From NCBI RefSeq assembly GCF_013520985.1, contig NZ_JACDTY010000001.1, forward strand, positions 62,001-126,000: a stretch of 64,000 bases of DNA, written 5' to 3'. The translations under genes and the position numbers were made by a program. Origin of the DNA: Mesorhizobium neociceri. GTDB taxonomy: Bacteria > Pseudomonadota > Alphaproteobacteria > Rhizobiales > Rhizobiaceae. Positions within the stretch are counted from its first letter, which is position 1; each line of letters opens with the position of its first letter. The notes beneath the pieces were generated by a model. It was not told where the DNA came from. It worked only from the letters and a program-made list of their open reading frames with translations, and did no database searches. Positions 46,084-55,485 of this stretch are shown one piece after another.

Positions 46084-47280
46084 ATGACAACCAGTGAACA
46101 GACAGAGACGACGCGGCTGCACGCGGCGGGTGCAGACAGCTGGCGCTTTGGCCTTGTTGCGCTGATCGCATTTCTTACGCTTGTCGATCTGTTCGCCACC
46201 CAGGCAATACTGCCCTCACTGGTGGTAAAATTCGGCGTCAGCCGTGCAACCATGGGCTTCGCCGTCAACGCCAGCACATTCGGCATGGCGGTGGCAGGTA
46301 TCGCCGTTGCCCTGTTCGGGCGCGGGATTGATCGCCGCAACGGCATCTGGATCAGCCTGGCCATATTGGCGATCCCGACAACACTGCTTTCGCAGACCGA
46401 CAGCATAGTCGTCTTCGCCCTCCTGCGCGTAGCGCAAGGCCTGTGCATGTCGACCGCGTTCACGCTGACGATGGCCTACCTGGCCGAGCATTTTTCCGCG
46501 CGGCAGACGACGAGTGCGCTTGCCGCCTATGTAACGGGTAATGTCGCCAGCAATTTCTTCGGTCGACTGATGTCGGCCGCCGTCGCGGACACGTTCGGCA
46601 TCTCCACCAACTTCCTCACCTTCGCGGCCCTCAATCTGTTTGGTGCGGCGCTCGTCTGGTTCACGCTGCAAAAGACCTCCGCAACTATGCGCGCCGAAGG
46701 TCAATCTGCCCGTGCGTCCTGGAAGGGCCTGTTGGGAAATGCCGAACTGCGCGCTTGTTTCGCGATCGGCTTCCTGATCCTTTTCGTCTTCATAGGCACG
46801 TTCACCTATGTGAATTTCCAGCTTGTCGCCCCGCCGCTGTCGCTGTCGCCGATGGCACTGGGACTGATCTATTTCGTCTTCCTGCCATCGATGCTGACCA
46901 CGCCTCTCGCCGGGCGTGTCACTGCCGGTCTCGGCCCGAGGACCGGCATCGGTGCAACGCTTGCGATGGCAATCGTTGGGCTGCTGCTGTTGCTCACGGC
47001 CAGCCTGCCGATAGTCCTTGCAGGGATGGCGCTGGTCGCCATGGGAACCTTCCTGGCGCAAGCGATAGCCACGGGGCACGTCAGCCGGACCGCCTCGCGC
47101 GATCGCACCGCCGCGAGCGGCATCTACCTCGCCTCCTACTATGCGGGCGGGCTCGCCGGCAGCTTCGTGATCGGCCAGATCTACGACCGGATCGGCTGGG
47201 CCGTATGCGTGGCCGTGCTCGTCACGGTTCTCGCCGGCGCGATTGTGGTCGCGCGCGTGCTGCAAACGCCAAAGGCGTGA
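46084..47280 (+). CDS. MFS transporter, 12-helix drug/efflux type
   Basis: A 398-aa protein with about twelve hydrophobic segments. Loop 2-3 motif GRGIDRRNG and helix 5 region fit the major facilitator superfamily, probably export. It lies ~90 bp after the cupin gene and before the DUF302 gene, in the same direction, forming a likely operon. The substrate cannot be predicted. Confidence 0.85.
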   Translation: MTTSEQTETTRLHAAGADSWRFGLVALIAFLTLVDLFATQAILPSLVVKFGVSRATMGFAVNASTFGMAVAGIAVALFGRGIDRRNGIWISLAILAIPTTLLSQTDSIVVFALLRVAQGLCMSTAFTLTMAYLAEHFSARQTTSALAAYVTGNVASNFFGRLMSAAVADTFGISTNFLTFAALNLFGAALVWFTLQKTSATMRAEGQSARASWKGLLGNAELRACFAIGFLILFVFIGTFTYVNFQLVAPPLSLSPMALGLIYFVFLPSMLTTPLAGRVTAGLGPRTGIGATLAMAIVGLLLLLTASLPIVLAGMALVAMGTFLAQAIATGHVSRTASRDRTAASGIYLASYYAGGLAGSFVIGQIYDRIGWAVCVAVLVTVLAGAIVVARVLQTPKA

Positions 47281-47324
47281 GATCCAACGACCGAAAATTT
47301 GACCATTCAACAAAGGAGACTGAC

Positions 47325-47789
47325 ATGTCCACCTACCTGAAAACCTTGCTTGCCGGCGCCGCCATGCTGATTGCGATCGTCATCCCGGCCGCCGCCTCGG
47401 ATGGCGTCGTCACGGTGAAGAGCGACTATTCCGTCACTGAAACCGTCGCCCGCATCAAGAAAGATGTCCTCAAGAAGGGCATCAAGTTCTTCGGCGTCAT
47501 CGACCAGGCAAAGCTTGGCAACAACGCCGGCAACGATGTCAGGCCGTCGCGGCTGGTGATGTTCGGCAACCCGGCGCTCGGCACGACCTTCATCACATCC
47601 AATCCCGAAGCCGGTCTCGACTGGCCGGTGCGCGTGCTGGTCTACCAGACTGCTGATGGCACGGTTTACGCCGCCTACAGCGATTTTGACTGGATCGCCA
47701 AGCGTCATGGCATCACCGACCGCGCCCCGCAGTTCAAGATGGCAACCGAGGTCATCCAGTCCGTGACCTCGACGATCAGGAAGAACTGA
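47325..47789 (+). CDS. Exported DUF302 protein
   Basis: A 154-aa protein with a signal peptide (MSTYLKTLLAGAAMLIAIVIPAAAS) and a DUF302 domain: VKSDYSVTETVARIKKDVLKKGIKFFGVIDQAKL, VMFGNPALGT, then ALGTTFITSNPEAGLDWPVRVLVYQ. AAAGGAGA precedes ATG 47325. DUF302 proteins are small periplasmic ligand-binding-type domains of unknown role, often next to stress genes. Confidence 0.87.
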   Translation: MSTYLKTLLAGAAMLIAIVIPAAASDGVVTVKSDYSVTETVARIKKDVLKKGIKFFGVIDQAKLGNNAGNDVRPSRLVMFGNPALGTTFITSNPEAGLDWPVRVLVYQTADGTVYAAYSDFDWIAKRHGITDRAPQFKMATEVIQSVTSTIRKN

Positions 47790-47852
47790 GCGTAGACATT
47801 TGCCGGAGATCCGTCGCTCTGGCATGGCAAAGAACGTGTTTGCGCGCAGAGG

Positions 47853-48764
47853 CTATTCAGCGGCGGATAACGCCTTTGCACGCTCGCCGAACCACTTCTT
47901 CTGCGTGGCCTCGCGCACGAGTGCGCCAACCGCCGGCGAATGCCTGCGGCCGCGCACCGTGACGAGATTGACCTCGCGCCAGAATTCCGGATCGGTGATC
48001 GGCAACGGCACCACGCCGGGGTGCTTGGCGGTATGCTCGGGCATGAATCCGAATCCAAGCCCGGCGGCGATCATCGCGAGTGTCCAATCGTCACGATCGC
48101 TCCAGTAAACGGGACTGACGGTGACGCCCTGCTCGGCAAGAATGGCGTCAGCATAGCCGGCAAATTCACAATTGTTGCGGTGGATGTAGGTCTCATTGCT
48201 CATATCGGTCACCCGCACGCTGCGCTGGTTGGCCAGGCGATGGTTGAGATGAACGGCCATCACCATCTGTTCCTGAAACAACGGCAAGGCGTGAACCTCC
48301 TCATCGGGCATGTTTGACGGCAACGCGTAAATTGCCGCCTCGAGGTCGCCTCCGAGCAGGCGCCGTCGCAAGCTCGGTGCATCGGCATCGCAGAGGTGAA
48401 GCTCCACGCCGGGATGGTGCGTGCGCACGGACGAGATGAGTTCGATGATTTCATCGGGAGCAATCGTGCTCATGATGCCGACCCTGAGAGGCGTCTTCTT
48501 GAGGTGCACATATTGCTCGGCGATCTGCTTCGCCTGCCGGGAGTTCTCGAAAACGCCTTCGAGATAGGTCTCGACCATGCGACCGAGTTCCGTCAGATGT
48601 GTAAAGCGTCGCTCACGGTGAAAAAGCGCGCCGCCAAACTCGTCTTCGAGCAGCTTGATGGCGCGCGACAGTGCCGGCTGCGTAACGTTGCACAGCTCGG
48701 CCGCCCTGGTGAAATTCAGTTCCTTGGCGACGGCCAAGAAATACCTGACCTGGCTGATCTCCAC
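47853..48764 (-). CDS. LysR-family regulator 2
   Basis: A 303-aa protein starting at GTG 48764 (GGGGAG 7 bp upstream). The helix-turn-helix RYFLAVAKELNFTRAAELCNVTQPALSRAI is almost the same as in the regulators at 44401 and 54338. Divergent from bdhA, so it probably controls the hydroxybutyrate, patatin and NDH-2 genes. The 277-bp shared region (48765-49041) shows no clear palindrome by eye. Confidence 0.87.
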   Translation of the reverse strand: MEISQVRYFLAVAKELNFTRAAELCNVTQPALSRAIKLLEDEFGGALFHRERRFTHLTELGRMVETYLEGVFENSRQAKQIAEQYVHLKKTPLRVGIMSTIAPDEIIELISSVRTHHPGVELHLCDADAPSLRRRLLGGDLEAAIYALPSNMPDEEVHALPLFQEQMVMAVHLNHRLANQRSVRVTDMSNETYIHRNNCEFAGYADAILAEQGVTVSPVYWSDRDDWTLAMIAAGLGFGFMPEHTAKHPGVVPLPITDPEFWREVNLVTVRGRRHSPAVGALVREATQKKWFGERAKALSAAE

Positions 48765-49041
48765 TGCGCGCTCCCCCAGCGGCTGGCATACGGCACGGCC
48801 GCATTGCCGGGTGATCTTACTAGCTGCCCCAACGTCAAACAACCCGATCCAGCGATTGATATCCCAGGCGACAGATTGACGATCTGACCGTGGGCTATCG
48901 AATCCATGTCTCAACGGCATTTCCGCTGTCCAGAGCCAGCCGCCATACTTGGCCCCAGAAGTCGAGACCCGAGGGCAAAGGCCCGTGCTCGCAGCCGTTT
49001 GCAGGCCATTTCGGCCGCGGCTTCAATCGAAGGGAACAACG

Positions 49042-49824
49042 ATGCTCAGAGGAAAGACGGCACTGATCACAGGTTCGACCAGCGGTATCGGCCAAGGCAT
49101 TGCCGAAGCCTTCGCCGCGAAGGGTTGCAACATCGTTCTGAACGGTTTTGGCGATCCCGGCGAGATCGAGTTGCTGCGGGCAAAGCTTGCCGCGGACCAT
49201 GGCGTGACTGTTCGCTACGACGGTGCGGACATGAGCAAGGGAAGCGCGATCACCGCGATGATGGACAAGGCAATCGCCGAGTTCGGCGCGGTCGACATCC
49301 TGGTCAACAATGCCGGCATCCAGCATGTCGCGCCGATCGATGACTTTCCGATCGAGAAATTTGAAGCAGTCGTGGCGATCGACCTGATGTCGTCATTCTA
49401 CACGATCCGGCGCGCGCTACAGGCCATGAAAGAACGCAAATGGGGTCGCATCATCAACGTTGCGTCCGCCCACGCCCTTGTCGCCTCGCCTTATAAATCC
49501 GCCTATGTCGCTGCCAAACACGGCGTCGCCGGTCTGACCAAGACGGTCGCACTGGAGGTTGCCGAACAGGGTATCACCGTCAATGCGGTTTGCCCCGGAT
49601 ATGTGCTCACCCCGCTGGTCGAAAAGCAGATACCGGATACGGCCAAGGCCCGCGGTATCACCGAGGAGCAGGTCATCAAGGATGTGCTCCTGGCGGCCCA
49701 GCCGACCAAGCAGTTCGTGACCGTAGCACAGGTCGCGGCGCTTTGCCTGTTCCTGGCCTCGACCGATGCGGCCTCGATCACCGGCGCCATCATCCCGATA
49801 GAAGGCGGCTGGACCGCACATTGA
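49042..49824 (+). CDS. bdhA: 3-hydroxybutyrate dehydrogenase
   Basis: A 260-aa classical short-chain dehydrogenase that oxidises 3-hydroxybutyrate to acetoacetate with NAD. It has TGSTSGIGQG (Rossmann), NNAGIQHVAPIDDF, and the catalytic SAHA...YKSAYVAAKHG (Ser, Tyr, Lys). It supplies reducing equivalents from PHB breakdown. The patatin gene begins 23 bp after its stop, a common rhizobial arrangement. Confidence 0.92.
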   Translation: MLRGKTALITGSTSGIGQGIAEAFAAKGCNIVLNGFGDPGEIELLRAKLAADHGVTVRYDGADMSKGSAITAMMDKAIAEFGAVDILVNNAGIQHVAPIDDFPIEKFEAVVAIDLMSSFYTIRRALQAMKERKWGRIINVASAHALVASPYKSAYVAAKHGVAGLTKTVALEVAEQGITVNAVCPGYVLTPLVEKQIPDTAKARGITEEQVIKDVLLAAQPTKQFVTVAQVAALCLFLASTDAASITGAIIPIEGGWTAH

Positions 49825-49847
49825 ACCGGCAACGAGGAGCAAAGACC

Positions 49848-51005
49848 ATGAACAAGATTACCCGAAATCCTCCGACCGCTGAACCTTTGCCAGAGGTCGT
49901 CCATATGGCCGATGCTGCCGTTCAGCGGCAAACGGTGCTGGTGCTGCAAGGCGGCGGCGCTCTAGGCGCCTACCAGGCTGGTGTTTACCAGGCGCTCGTC
50001 GAAGGCGGGATCGAGCCGGATTGGGTCATCGGCACCTCGATCGGCGCCATCAACGCGGCGTTGATTGCCGGGAACGAGCCAACGGTTCGGCTGGCGAGGC
50101 TTCAGGAATTCTGGGAAAGCGTCAGCCGTATCAGCCCGCTCGACGAGTTTTTCCGGATGATGGTCCCAAGCAATGTCTTCGCCAATATGGGCACCGTGAT
50201 GCGGGGCATACCGGGATTCTTCGAACCGAATCCAAGCGCCATGTTCGGAGTGAACCACGAAGTGGGTGTCGAGAACGCCTCCTACTACACGACCGATCCG
50301 CTCAAGCGGACGTTGAATGACTTGATCGACTTCGACTATCTCAACCGGCGTCATACCCGCCTGACGGTCGGCGCGGTCAACGTCAACACCAGTGAACTCA
50401 AATACTTCGACACCCGAGAAATGACCCTGTCGGCGGCGCACATCATGGCGTCGGGCGCCTTGCCGCCGGCGTTTCCGGCGGTCTGTATCGACGGCGAACC
50501 TTACTGGGATGGCGGCATCTATTCGAACACGCCCATCGAGGTCGTGCTCGACGCGCGTCCGCGACGCGACGCGCTGATCTTTGCCGTCAACATGTGGCAA
50601 CCCCGCGCCACCGAGCCGAAATCGATCTGGCAAGTCATGGGCCGGCAAAAGGACCTTCAATACGCCAGCCGGGGTCGGAGCCACGTTGCCAGACAGGAGC
50701 AACTGCACCGTTTGCGGCACGTCGTGCGTGAAATGGGAAGGCTGGTTGCCGAGGAGCGGCGTGAGGATCCGATGTTCAAGGAACTTGCTTCCTATGGCTG
50801 CCCGTCGGTCATGCACCTTGTGCGGTTGCTTTCACCGCGCCTCGACGGCGAGGACCACACCAAGGATATCGACTTCACCCGCGCAGGCATCCGCACGCGC
50901 TGGCAGGCCGGATACGAGCACGGCCAGCGCGTCCTCTCGGAGAAGCCGTGGGAATGCGACGTCGACATGCTGCAGGGCATCGTCATCCACGAATCGCAGG
51001 AGTGA
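49848..51005 (+). CDS. Patatin-like phospholipase/esterase (DUF3734-type), with bdhA
   Basis: A 385-aa serine lipase-type protein. Its active site is intact: QGGGALGAYQAGVYQAL oxyanion loop (34-50), GTSIGA with Ser64, and CIDGEPYWDGGIYSNTP with the catalytic Asp. The C-terminal DUF3734 region (VNMWQPRATEPKSIWQVM, ASRGRSHVARQEQL) marks the subgroup found beside bdhA in rhizobia. The likely role is in PHB granule or lipid mobilisation. AACGAGGAGCAAAGACC precedes ATG 49848. Confidence 0.9.
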   Translation: MNKITRNPPTAEPLPEVVHMADAAVQRQTVLVLQGGGALGAYQAGVYQALVEGGIEPDWVIGTSIGAINAALIAGNEPTVRLARLQEFWESVSRISPLDEFFRMMVPSNVFANMGTVMRGIPGFFEPNPSAMFGVNHEVGVENASYYTTDPLKRTLNDLIDFDYLNRRHTRLTVGAVNVNTSELKYFDTREMTLSAAHIMASGALPPAFPAVCIDGEPYWDGGIYSNTPIEVVLDARPRRDALIFAVNMWQPRATEPKSIWQVMGRQKDLQYASRGRSHVARQEQLHRLRHVVREMGRLVAEERREDPMFKELASYGCPSVMHLVRLLSPRLDGEDHTKDIDFTRAGIRTRWQAGYEHGQRVLSEKPWECDVDMLQGIVIHESQE

Positions 51006-51047
51006 TCGGTTCGATCGCGGCGCCGAGAAGAAAGACGGAGAATACCG

Positions 51048-52442
51048 ATGCAGATCATCACTCCCGGGATGCGGCTTGTTCCGGAAGCTGTGCTTGCCAA
51101 CAATGCCGCGCTCTTCCGCACGATAGCGGAGACGCCATCTCACGCGGACAGCACTCGGCATCGCGTGGTCATCGTCGGCGGCGGTGCTGGCGGGTTGGAA
51201 CTGGCAACGCGCCTCGGGCGCAAGTTCGGCAAGCGGCGGCTTTCGGTCACGCTGATCGACCGCAATCGAACCCATGTCTGGAAACCTCTTCTGCACGAGG
51301 TGGCGTCCGGGACGTTGAACCCGTCGAACGATGCGGTGGAATACATCGCACATGCCAGCAGCCACCACTATCGCTACCGGATCGGCGAAGTCGTCGGCAT
51401 CGATCGCGCCAGGCGCCAAATCTTTATTGCGCCGAGCTTCGACGACGATGGCAGGCAGATCATTCCGCCACGGGTGCTGGGCTACGACACGCTGGTGCTG
51501 GCCGTGGGCAGCGTCAGCAACGATTTCGGCACGCCTGGGGCAGCACGTCACGCCATTGCGCTCGACACGACCGGTCAGGCTTCCCGTTTCAACAAGCGCG
51601 TGATCGACGCCTGCCTGCGTGCGAACGCGCAATACGAGAAGCTTTCGCCGGGCCAGCTCCATTGCATCATCGTTGGCGCCGGGGCGACCGGCGTTGAACT
51701 GGCCGCGGAGTTGCACAAGTCGATGCGAGAAATCGCCTCGCACAATCTCGACAACATCGATTTCGAGAGGCTGATCCACATCACCATCGTCGAGGCGGGA
51801 CCGCGCATCCTGCCGGCTTTGCCGGAACACCTTGCGCGATCTTCTGCGCGCCGGCTTGTCGATCTGGGCGTTCAGATCCGATGCGGCATCAAGGTCACCG
51901 AAGTGACAGAAGACGGTATCAAGCTTGGCGAGAAGCTGTTCGTGCCGGCCGAACTCGTCGTGTGGTCTGCCGGGATAAAGGCGCCGGATTTTCTGAAGCA
52001 ACTCGATGGCCTCGATACGGATCCCATCAACCGCCTGGTCGTGGATGAGACGCTGCGGGCCATAGGAGACGAGAACGTGTTTGCGATCGGCGACTGCGCG
52101 AGTTGTGTATTGCCCGGCAGCGAAGATCCCTTGCCGCCGCGCGCCCAGACAGCCCATCAGCAAGCCGATCATATGGTCAAGGTGATCGCGGCACGCCTCG
52201 AAGGGCAGGCGGCGCCGGCGTTCCGTTACCGCGACTATGGTTCTCTCGTTTCACTGGCCGACTACGGCACTTTCGGCAGCCTGATCGGCGGACTGAAGGT
52301 TGAGGGTCTGCTTGCCCGGTTGATGTATCGCTCGCTCTACAAGATGCATCTCAAAGCCGTGCACGGGACCTTCAAGACCACGCTGGATACGATCATCGGG
52401 GTTCTGTCACATCGCACCAGGCCACGGGTCAAATTGCATTGA
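51048..52442 (+). CDS. ndh: Type II NADH dehydrogenase (NDH-2)-like FAD oxidoreductase
   Basis: A 464-aa protein with two Rossmann motifs (VVIVGGGAGGLELATRLG and IIVGAGATGVELAAELH), the KPLLHEVASG segment, and the C-terminal FAIGDCASC motif. NDH-2 enzymes pass electrons from NADH to quinone without proton pumping. As the third gene of the bdhA-patatin set it can reoxidise the NADH made by BdhA. Confidence 0.88.
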   Translation: MQIITPGMRLVPEAVLANNAALFRTIAETPSHADSTRHRVVIVGGGAGGLELATRLGRKFGKRRLSVTLIDRNRTHVWKPLLHEVASGTLNPSNDAVEYIAHASSHHYRYRIGEVVGIDRARRQIFIAPSFDDDGRQIIPPRVLGYDTLVLAVGSVSNDFGTPGAARHAIALDTTGQASRFNKRVIDACLRANAQYEKLSPGQLHCIIVGAGATGVELAAELHKSMREIASHNLDNIDFERLIHITIVEAGPRILPALPEHLARSSARRLVDLGVQIRCGIKVTEVTEDGIKLGEKLFVPAELVVWSAGIKAPDFLKQLDGLDTDPINRLVVDETLRAIGDENVFAIGDCASCVLPGSEDPLPPRAQTAHQQADHMVKVIAARLEGQAAPAFRYRDYGSLVSLADYGTFGSLIGGLKVEGLLARLMYRSLYKMHLKAVHGTFKTTLDTIIGVLSHRTRPRVKLH

Positions 52443-52461
52443 ATCTCGGTAGGCCGGGACG

Positions 52462-52599
52462 GTGGAAAAACACGATGTCGTCATCCTTGGTGGCGACAAT
52501 GCCGGGATGGCTGTGAAAGTCGCTATATGTGCTGCCGGCCTGTCGGTGGCGATGATCGAGGCGCGCGACCTCGGCGGCATCTGTCCCAACCGCGGCTGA
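52462..52599 (+). pseudogene. Truncated N-terminus of an FAD disulfide oxidoreductase
   Basis: GTG 52462 opens a 45-codon frame encoding VVILGGDNAGMAVKVA and DLGGICPNRG, then TGA. This is the FAD-binding start of a mercuric-reductase/dihydrolipoamide-type enzyme, cut just before the second redox Cys of GGxCxxxGC. No continuation follows, so it is a dead fragment or a substitution of Cys by stop with later loss. Confidence 0.8.
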
Positions 52600-52744
52600 T
52601 GTAACAATTCGAGCGGAAATACCGAACAGAAGATGAATCCCTGCGGTTTCGATGCACGCAATGCATCGACTCCATGCAAGAAAAGCATGGCCGCGCTCAT
52701 GGGGCTTCAATGATAGGCTCTATGCAAATTGCGAAAGTGCAGAA

Positions 52745-53449
52745 ATGGCCGCCGACGACCAGCCCATGACATTTGAACAGTCCGTCCAGGCTGCCATCGA
52801 ACTCGATGCACCTCTCAACGAGCGGCTGGCGGTGATTGCCAGGGCAGTGCGCCGCCTGAACGCGGATTTCGCTGACGCGGTCGACCGGCTGGTAGCGCGC
52901 CTTCGGGAGCAGGGGGCTGGGGCAAGTGCTCCAGCACCCGGCGATGTCATGCCCGCATTCCTGTTGCCTGATGATGAGGGCAGGCTGGTGGGCCTATCTG
53001 AAATCCTTACTCAGGGGCCGGCCGTCATAACCTTTCAGCGCGGACATTGGTGTCCCTATTGCCGCCTGAATGCGATCGGCATCGTCGAAGCCCAACAGGA
53101 GATTGCGACACTGGGTGGCCAGGTCGTGGTAATCATGCCTGAGCGGCGCAAATTCGCGAAGGCGATGAAGGCATCGGTTGGTGCGCAATTTCCTTTCCTG
53201 ACTGATATGGACAATGGCTACGCTTTGTCCCTCAACCTGGCGATCTGGGTGGGAGCCGAAATGGAACGGCTGATGGGCCTTGGCCTCGATCTGCCGAACT
53301 ACCAGGGCAATAACAGCTGGTTCCTGCCGATTCCTGCGACTTTCGTTGTCGGGATTGATGGCATCATCACAGATCGGTTCGTCGATCCCGACTACCGTCG
53401 GCGGATGGACATCGACGACTTGATCACGGCACTCAGGCGGGCTCGCTGA
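52745..53449 (+). CDS. AhpC/TSA-family peroxiredoxin-like protein 1
   Basis: A 234-aa thioredoxin-fold protein. RGHWCPYCRLNAI gives the active-site CxxC (Cys103 and Cys106), and PATFVVGIDGIITDRFVDPDYRRRM is the typical C-terminal strand. The function is likely peroxide or quinone reduction. The N-terminal 60 residues form a helical extension. The start is uncertain (52745 or 52766). It ends convergently with regulator 3, overlapping by 17 bp. Confidence 0.85.
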   Translation: MAADDQPMTFEQSVQAAIELDAPLNERLAVIARAVRRLNADFADAVDRLVARLREQGAGASAPAPGDVMPAFLLPDDEGRLVGLSEILTQGPAVITFQRGHWCPYCRLNAIGIVEAQQEIATLGGQVVVIMPERRKFAKAMKASVGAQFPFLTDMDNGYALSLNLAIWVGAEMERLMGLGLDLPNYQGNNSWFLPIPATFVVGIDGIITDRFVDPDYRRRMDIDDLITALRRAR

Positions 53450-54338
53450 CGCCAAATGTCGACCAGTCGGTCGATCGCAGGAGATTGAGGAGCGTCATGG
53501 CCACTTGCGAGCGATGTCGGCCGGCGACTGCGTAGACGGCGACGATCCGGGAAACATCCAGATCGCGCAGCTTGAGTCTGCGGACGTTGGGCGAGCGGGG
53601 TGCAGTCATCGAGACAAAGCCAACGCCCGCATTGGCTTCCAGCAGCGCCAGCAGATCCTGGTCGGTTTCAACCTCATGTGCGGTGCGAGGCGCAATTCCT
53701 TTGGCCGAGAGACCGCGCGACAGATCTTCGCTCGTTTCCCAGTCGATCCGACTGAGCACGGGTTCTCCGGCCAACTGGCTGAGCGCGACGTCCGCTTCGT
53801 TTCGACGGGCAAGAGGGTGGTCGGAATTCACGACGAGCTCGATCCCTTCCTGGAAAAGCGGCCATGTGTCGAGCCGATCCCAGGCCTGTCCCAGCGGGCC
53901 GGCAACCGCCAGTTCGACCTCACCGTTCTTGAGGGCTTCGATGACAGCGGTCGGCGACCCCCGACTGATCTTGAGATGCACTCCCGGGTAGGCCCGGAAA
54001 AGCTCGGTGAAGGGTGAAACCAGCAGCGCTATGTTGACGCTGTTGGAAATGGTGACGTTGAGCGGAGCGACGTCACTGCTTTGCACGGCCTTGGCAAGAG
54101 ATTTTGCGGAAGTCGCGGCATCGTAACATTGTTGCAGCAGGGGCAGCATACGCCGGCCAAGCTCGGTCAGATGGGAATGCTGGCGCTCGCGCCGAAGCAA
54201 CTCCCCGCCCAATTCGTCTTCAAGGGTCTTGATTGCGCGCGTCAGGGCCGGCTGCGTGACATTGCACTCTTCCGCTGCTCTGGTGAAATTAAGCGTGTTG
54301 GACAGGGCCAGAAAATAGCGGACCTGCTGCATCTCCAT
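53433..54338 (-). CDS. LysR-family regulator 3
   Basis: A 301-aa protein. The helix-turn-helix VRYFLALSNTLNFTRAAEEC, then NVTQPALTRAI, is close to regulators 1 and 2, while the effector domain is more distant. The gene is convergent with peroxiredoxin-like protein 1, so its target is not obvious. Confidence 0.87.
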   Translation of the reverse strand: MEMQQVRYFLALSNTLNFTRAAEECNVTQPALTRAIKTLEDELGGELLRRERQHSHLTELGRRMLPLLQQCYDAATSAKSLAKAVQSSDVAPLNVTISNSVNIALLVSPFTELFRAYPGVHLKISRGSPTAVIEALKNGEVELAVAGPLGQAWDRLDTWPLFQEGIELVVNSDHPLARRNEADVALSQLAGEPVLSRIDWETSEDLSRGLSAKGIAPRTAHEVETDQDLLALLEANAGVGFVSMTAPRSPNVRRLKLRDLDVSRIVAVYAVAGRHRSQVAMTLLNLLRSTDWSTFGVSEPA

Positions 54339-54484
54339 GAATTTTCGCCCCCTCAGCGAAATGGTCTATCAGCGATGGTGCATATTTGAAGATTAACGCA
54401 ACAACTCATTTTCAGCAAAGTGGCCTGCACCATGGTGCGAATGGCCGCCGACGGCAAGACAATCAAGACTCTGACAATCCAGAG

Positions 54485-55375
54485 TCATGACGCACCGAGC
54501 GATCTGCTCAGCCAATCGGCAAATCCCCTTGCCCGCTTGCTTGGCTGGCGCCCGGCCGGGAACAGGACGTGGATGGGGATGGTTGGCAGCGGAAACTCCG
54601 GCAGCAGCCGGCAAAGGCGACCATCCGCAAGTTCGGCGTTGAACATCCAGCCGGACCCAAAGGCCACGCCAAGTCCGGCCAGCACGCAGGCGGTGACGCC
54701 GGCCGAGCTCGAGACCCGGATGCGTGGGCTTTCCGGCAGGGTAAAGCTGGCCTCCGGGCCGATCAGCTCCTGAAAGGTCGCGCCGGTGCTGTCGGAAGGG
54801 CCGAAGATGACCTCGTGCTGAACCAGATCGCCAGGGCTTTGCGGCAAACCGTGCCGGGCAATGTAGTCCGGTGAGGCTACCAGCAGTCTCGGCGTCTGCC
54901 CGACCTTGCGCGCCATCAGGCTTGAACTGTCGAGCAGACCGAGCCTGACCGCGACATCGGCGCCTTCTTCGACAAGGCTGCGCCTTCGATCGTCCATCAT
55001 CAGTTCGACGGAGAGGTTGGGATGCTCGGCAAGAAGGCCGGGCAGCCGCGGAATGAGCGCGCGCACGGCGAAAGTGACCGACAACTCGACGCGCAGCAGC
55101 CCGCGCAACTCCTCATTGCCGGCAGCAGTGTCGGCCGCCGCCCCAAGCTCGGCGAGCAACGGCCGGACCTGTTCGAGATAACCATGCCCTGCCTCGGTCA
55201 GCCCGACCTTCCGGCTGGTGCGGACGAGCAGGCGGGCGCCGATGCGCGCCTCCAGATCGTTCAGGATCCGCGACACCGACGGCTGCGACAGGCCGATTTC
55301 GCGGGCTACCTGCGAAAGGTTGCCGCGCTCCGCCACCCGCACGAACACTTCCAGTTCCTGGAGCCGGTCAGCCAT
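54485..55375 (-). CDS. LysR-family regulator 4 (divergent class)
   Basis: A 296-aa protein. The N-terminus (LQELEVFVRVAERGNLSQVA, LSQPSVSRILNDLEARIGARL) is a different LysR subclass from the three near-identical ones nearby. Divergent from the peroxiredoxin-MFS pair (start 55486), which it likely controls. The 110 bp between them holds the promoters. Confidence 0.88.
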   Translation of the reverse strand: MADRLQELEVFVRVAERGNLSQVAREIGLSQPSVSRILNDLEARIGARLLVRTSRKVGLTEAGHGYLEQVRPLLAELGAAADTAAGNEELRGLLRVELSVTFAVRALIPRLPGLLAEHPNLSVELMMDDRRRSLVEEGADVAVRLGLLDSSSLMARKVGQTPRLLVASPDYIARHGLPQSPGDLVQHEVIFGPSDSTGATFQELIGPEASFTLPESPRIRVSSSAGVTACVLAGLGVAFGSGWMFNAELADGRLCRLLPEFPLPTIPIHVLFPAGRQPSKRARGFADWLSRSLGAS

Positions 55376-55485
55376 CCATTTTCCGAATGATTGCTATCCT
55401 TTCCGTCAGGCTACCCCTGTTTTGGGAAATAGGCGAGGACGTTTCCGCCGCTGCGAGAGCGGTGAGAAATCTTCGGAGTAATCCC

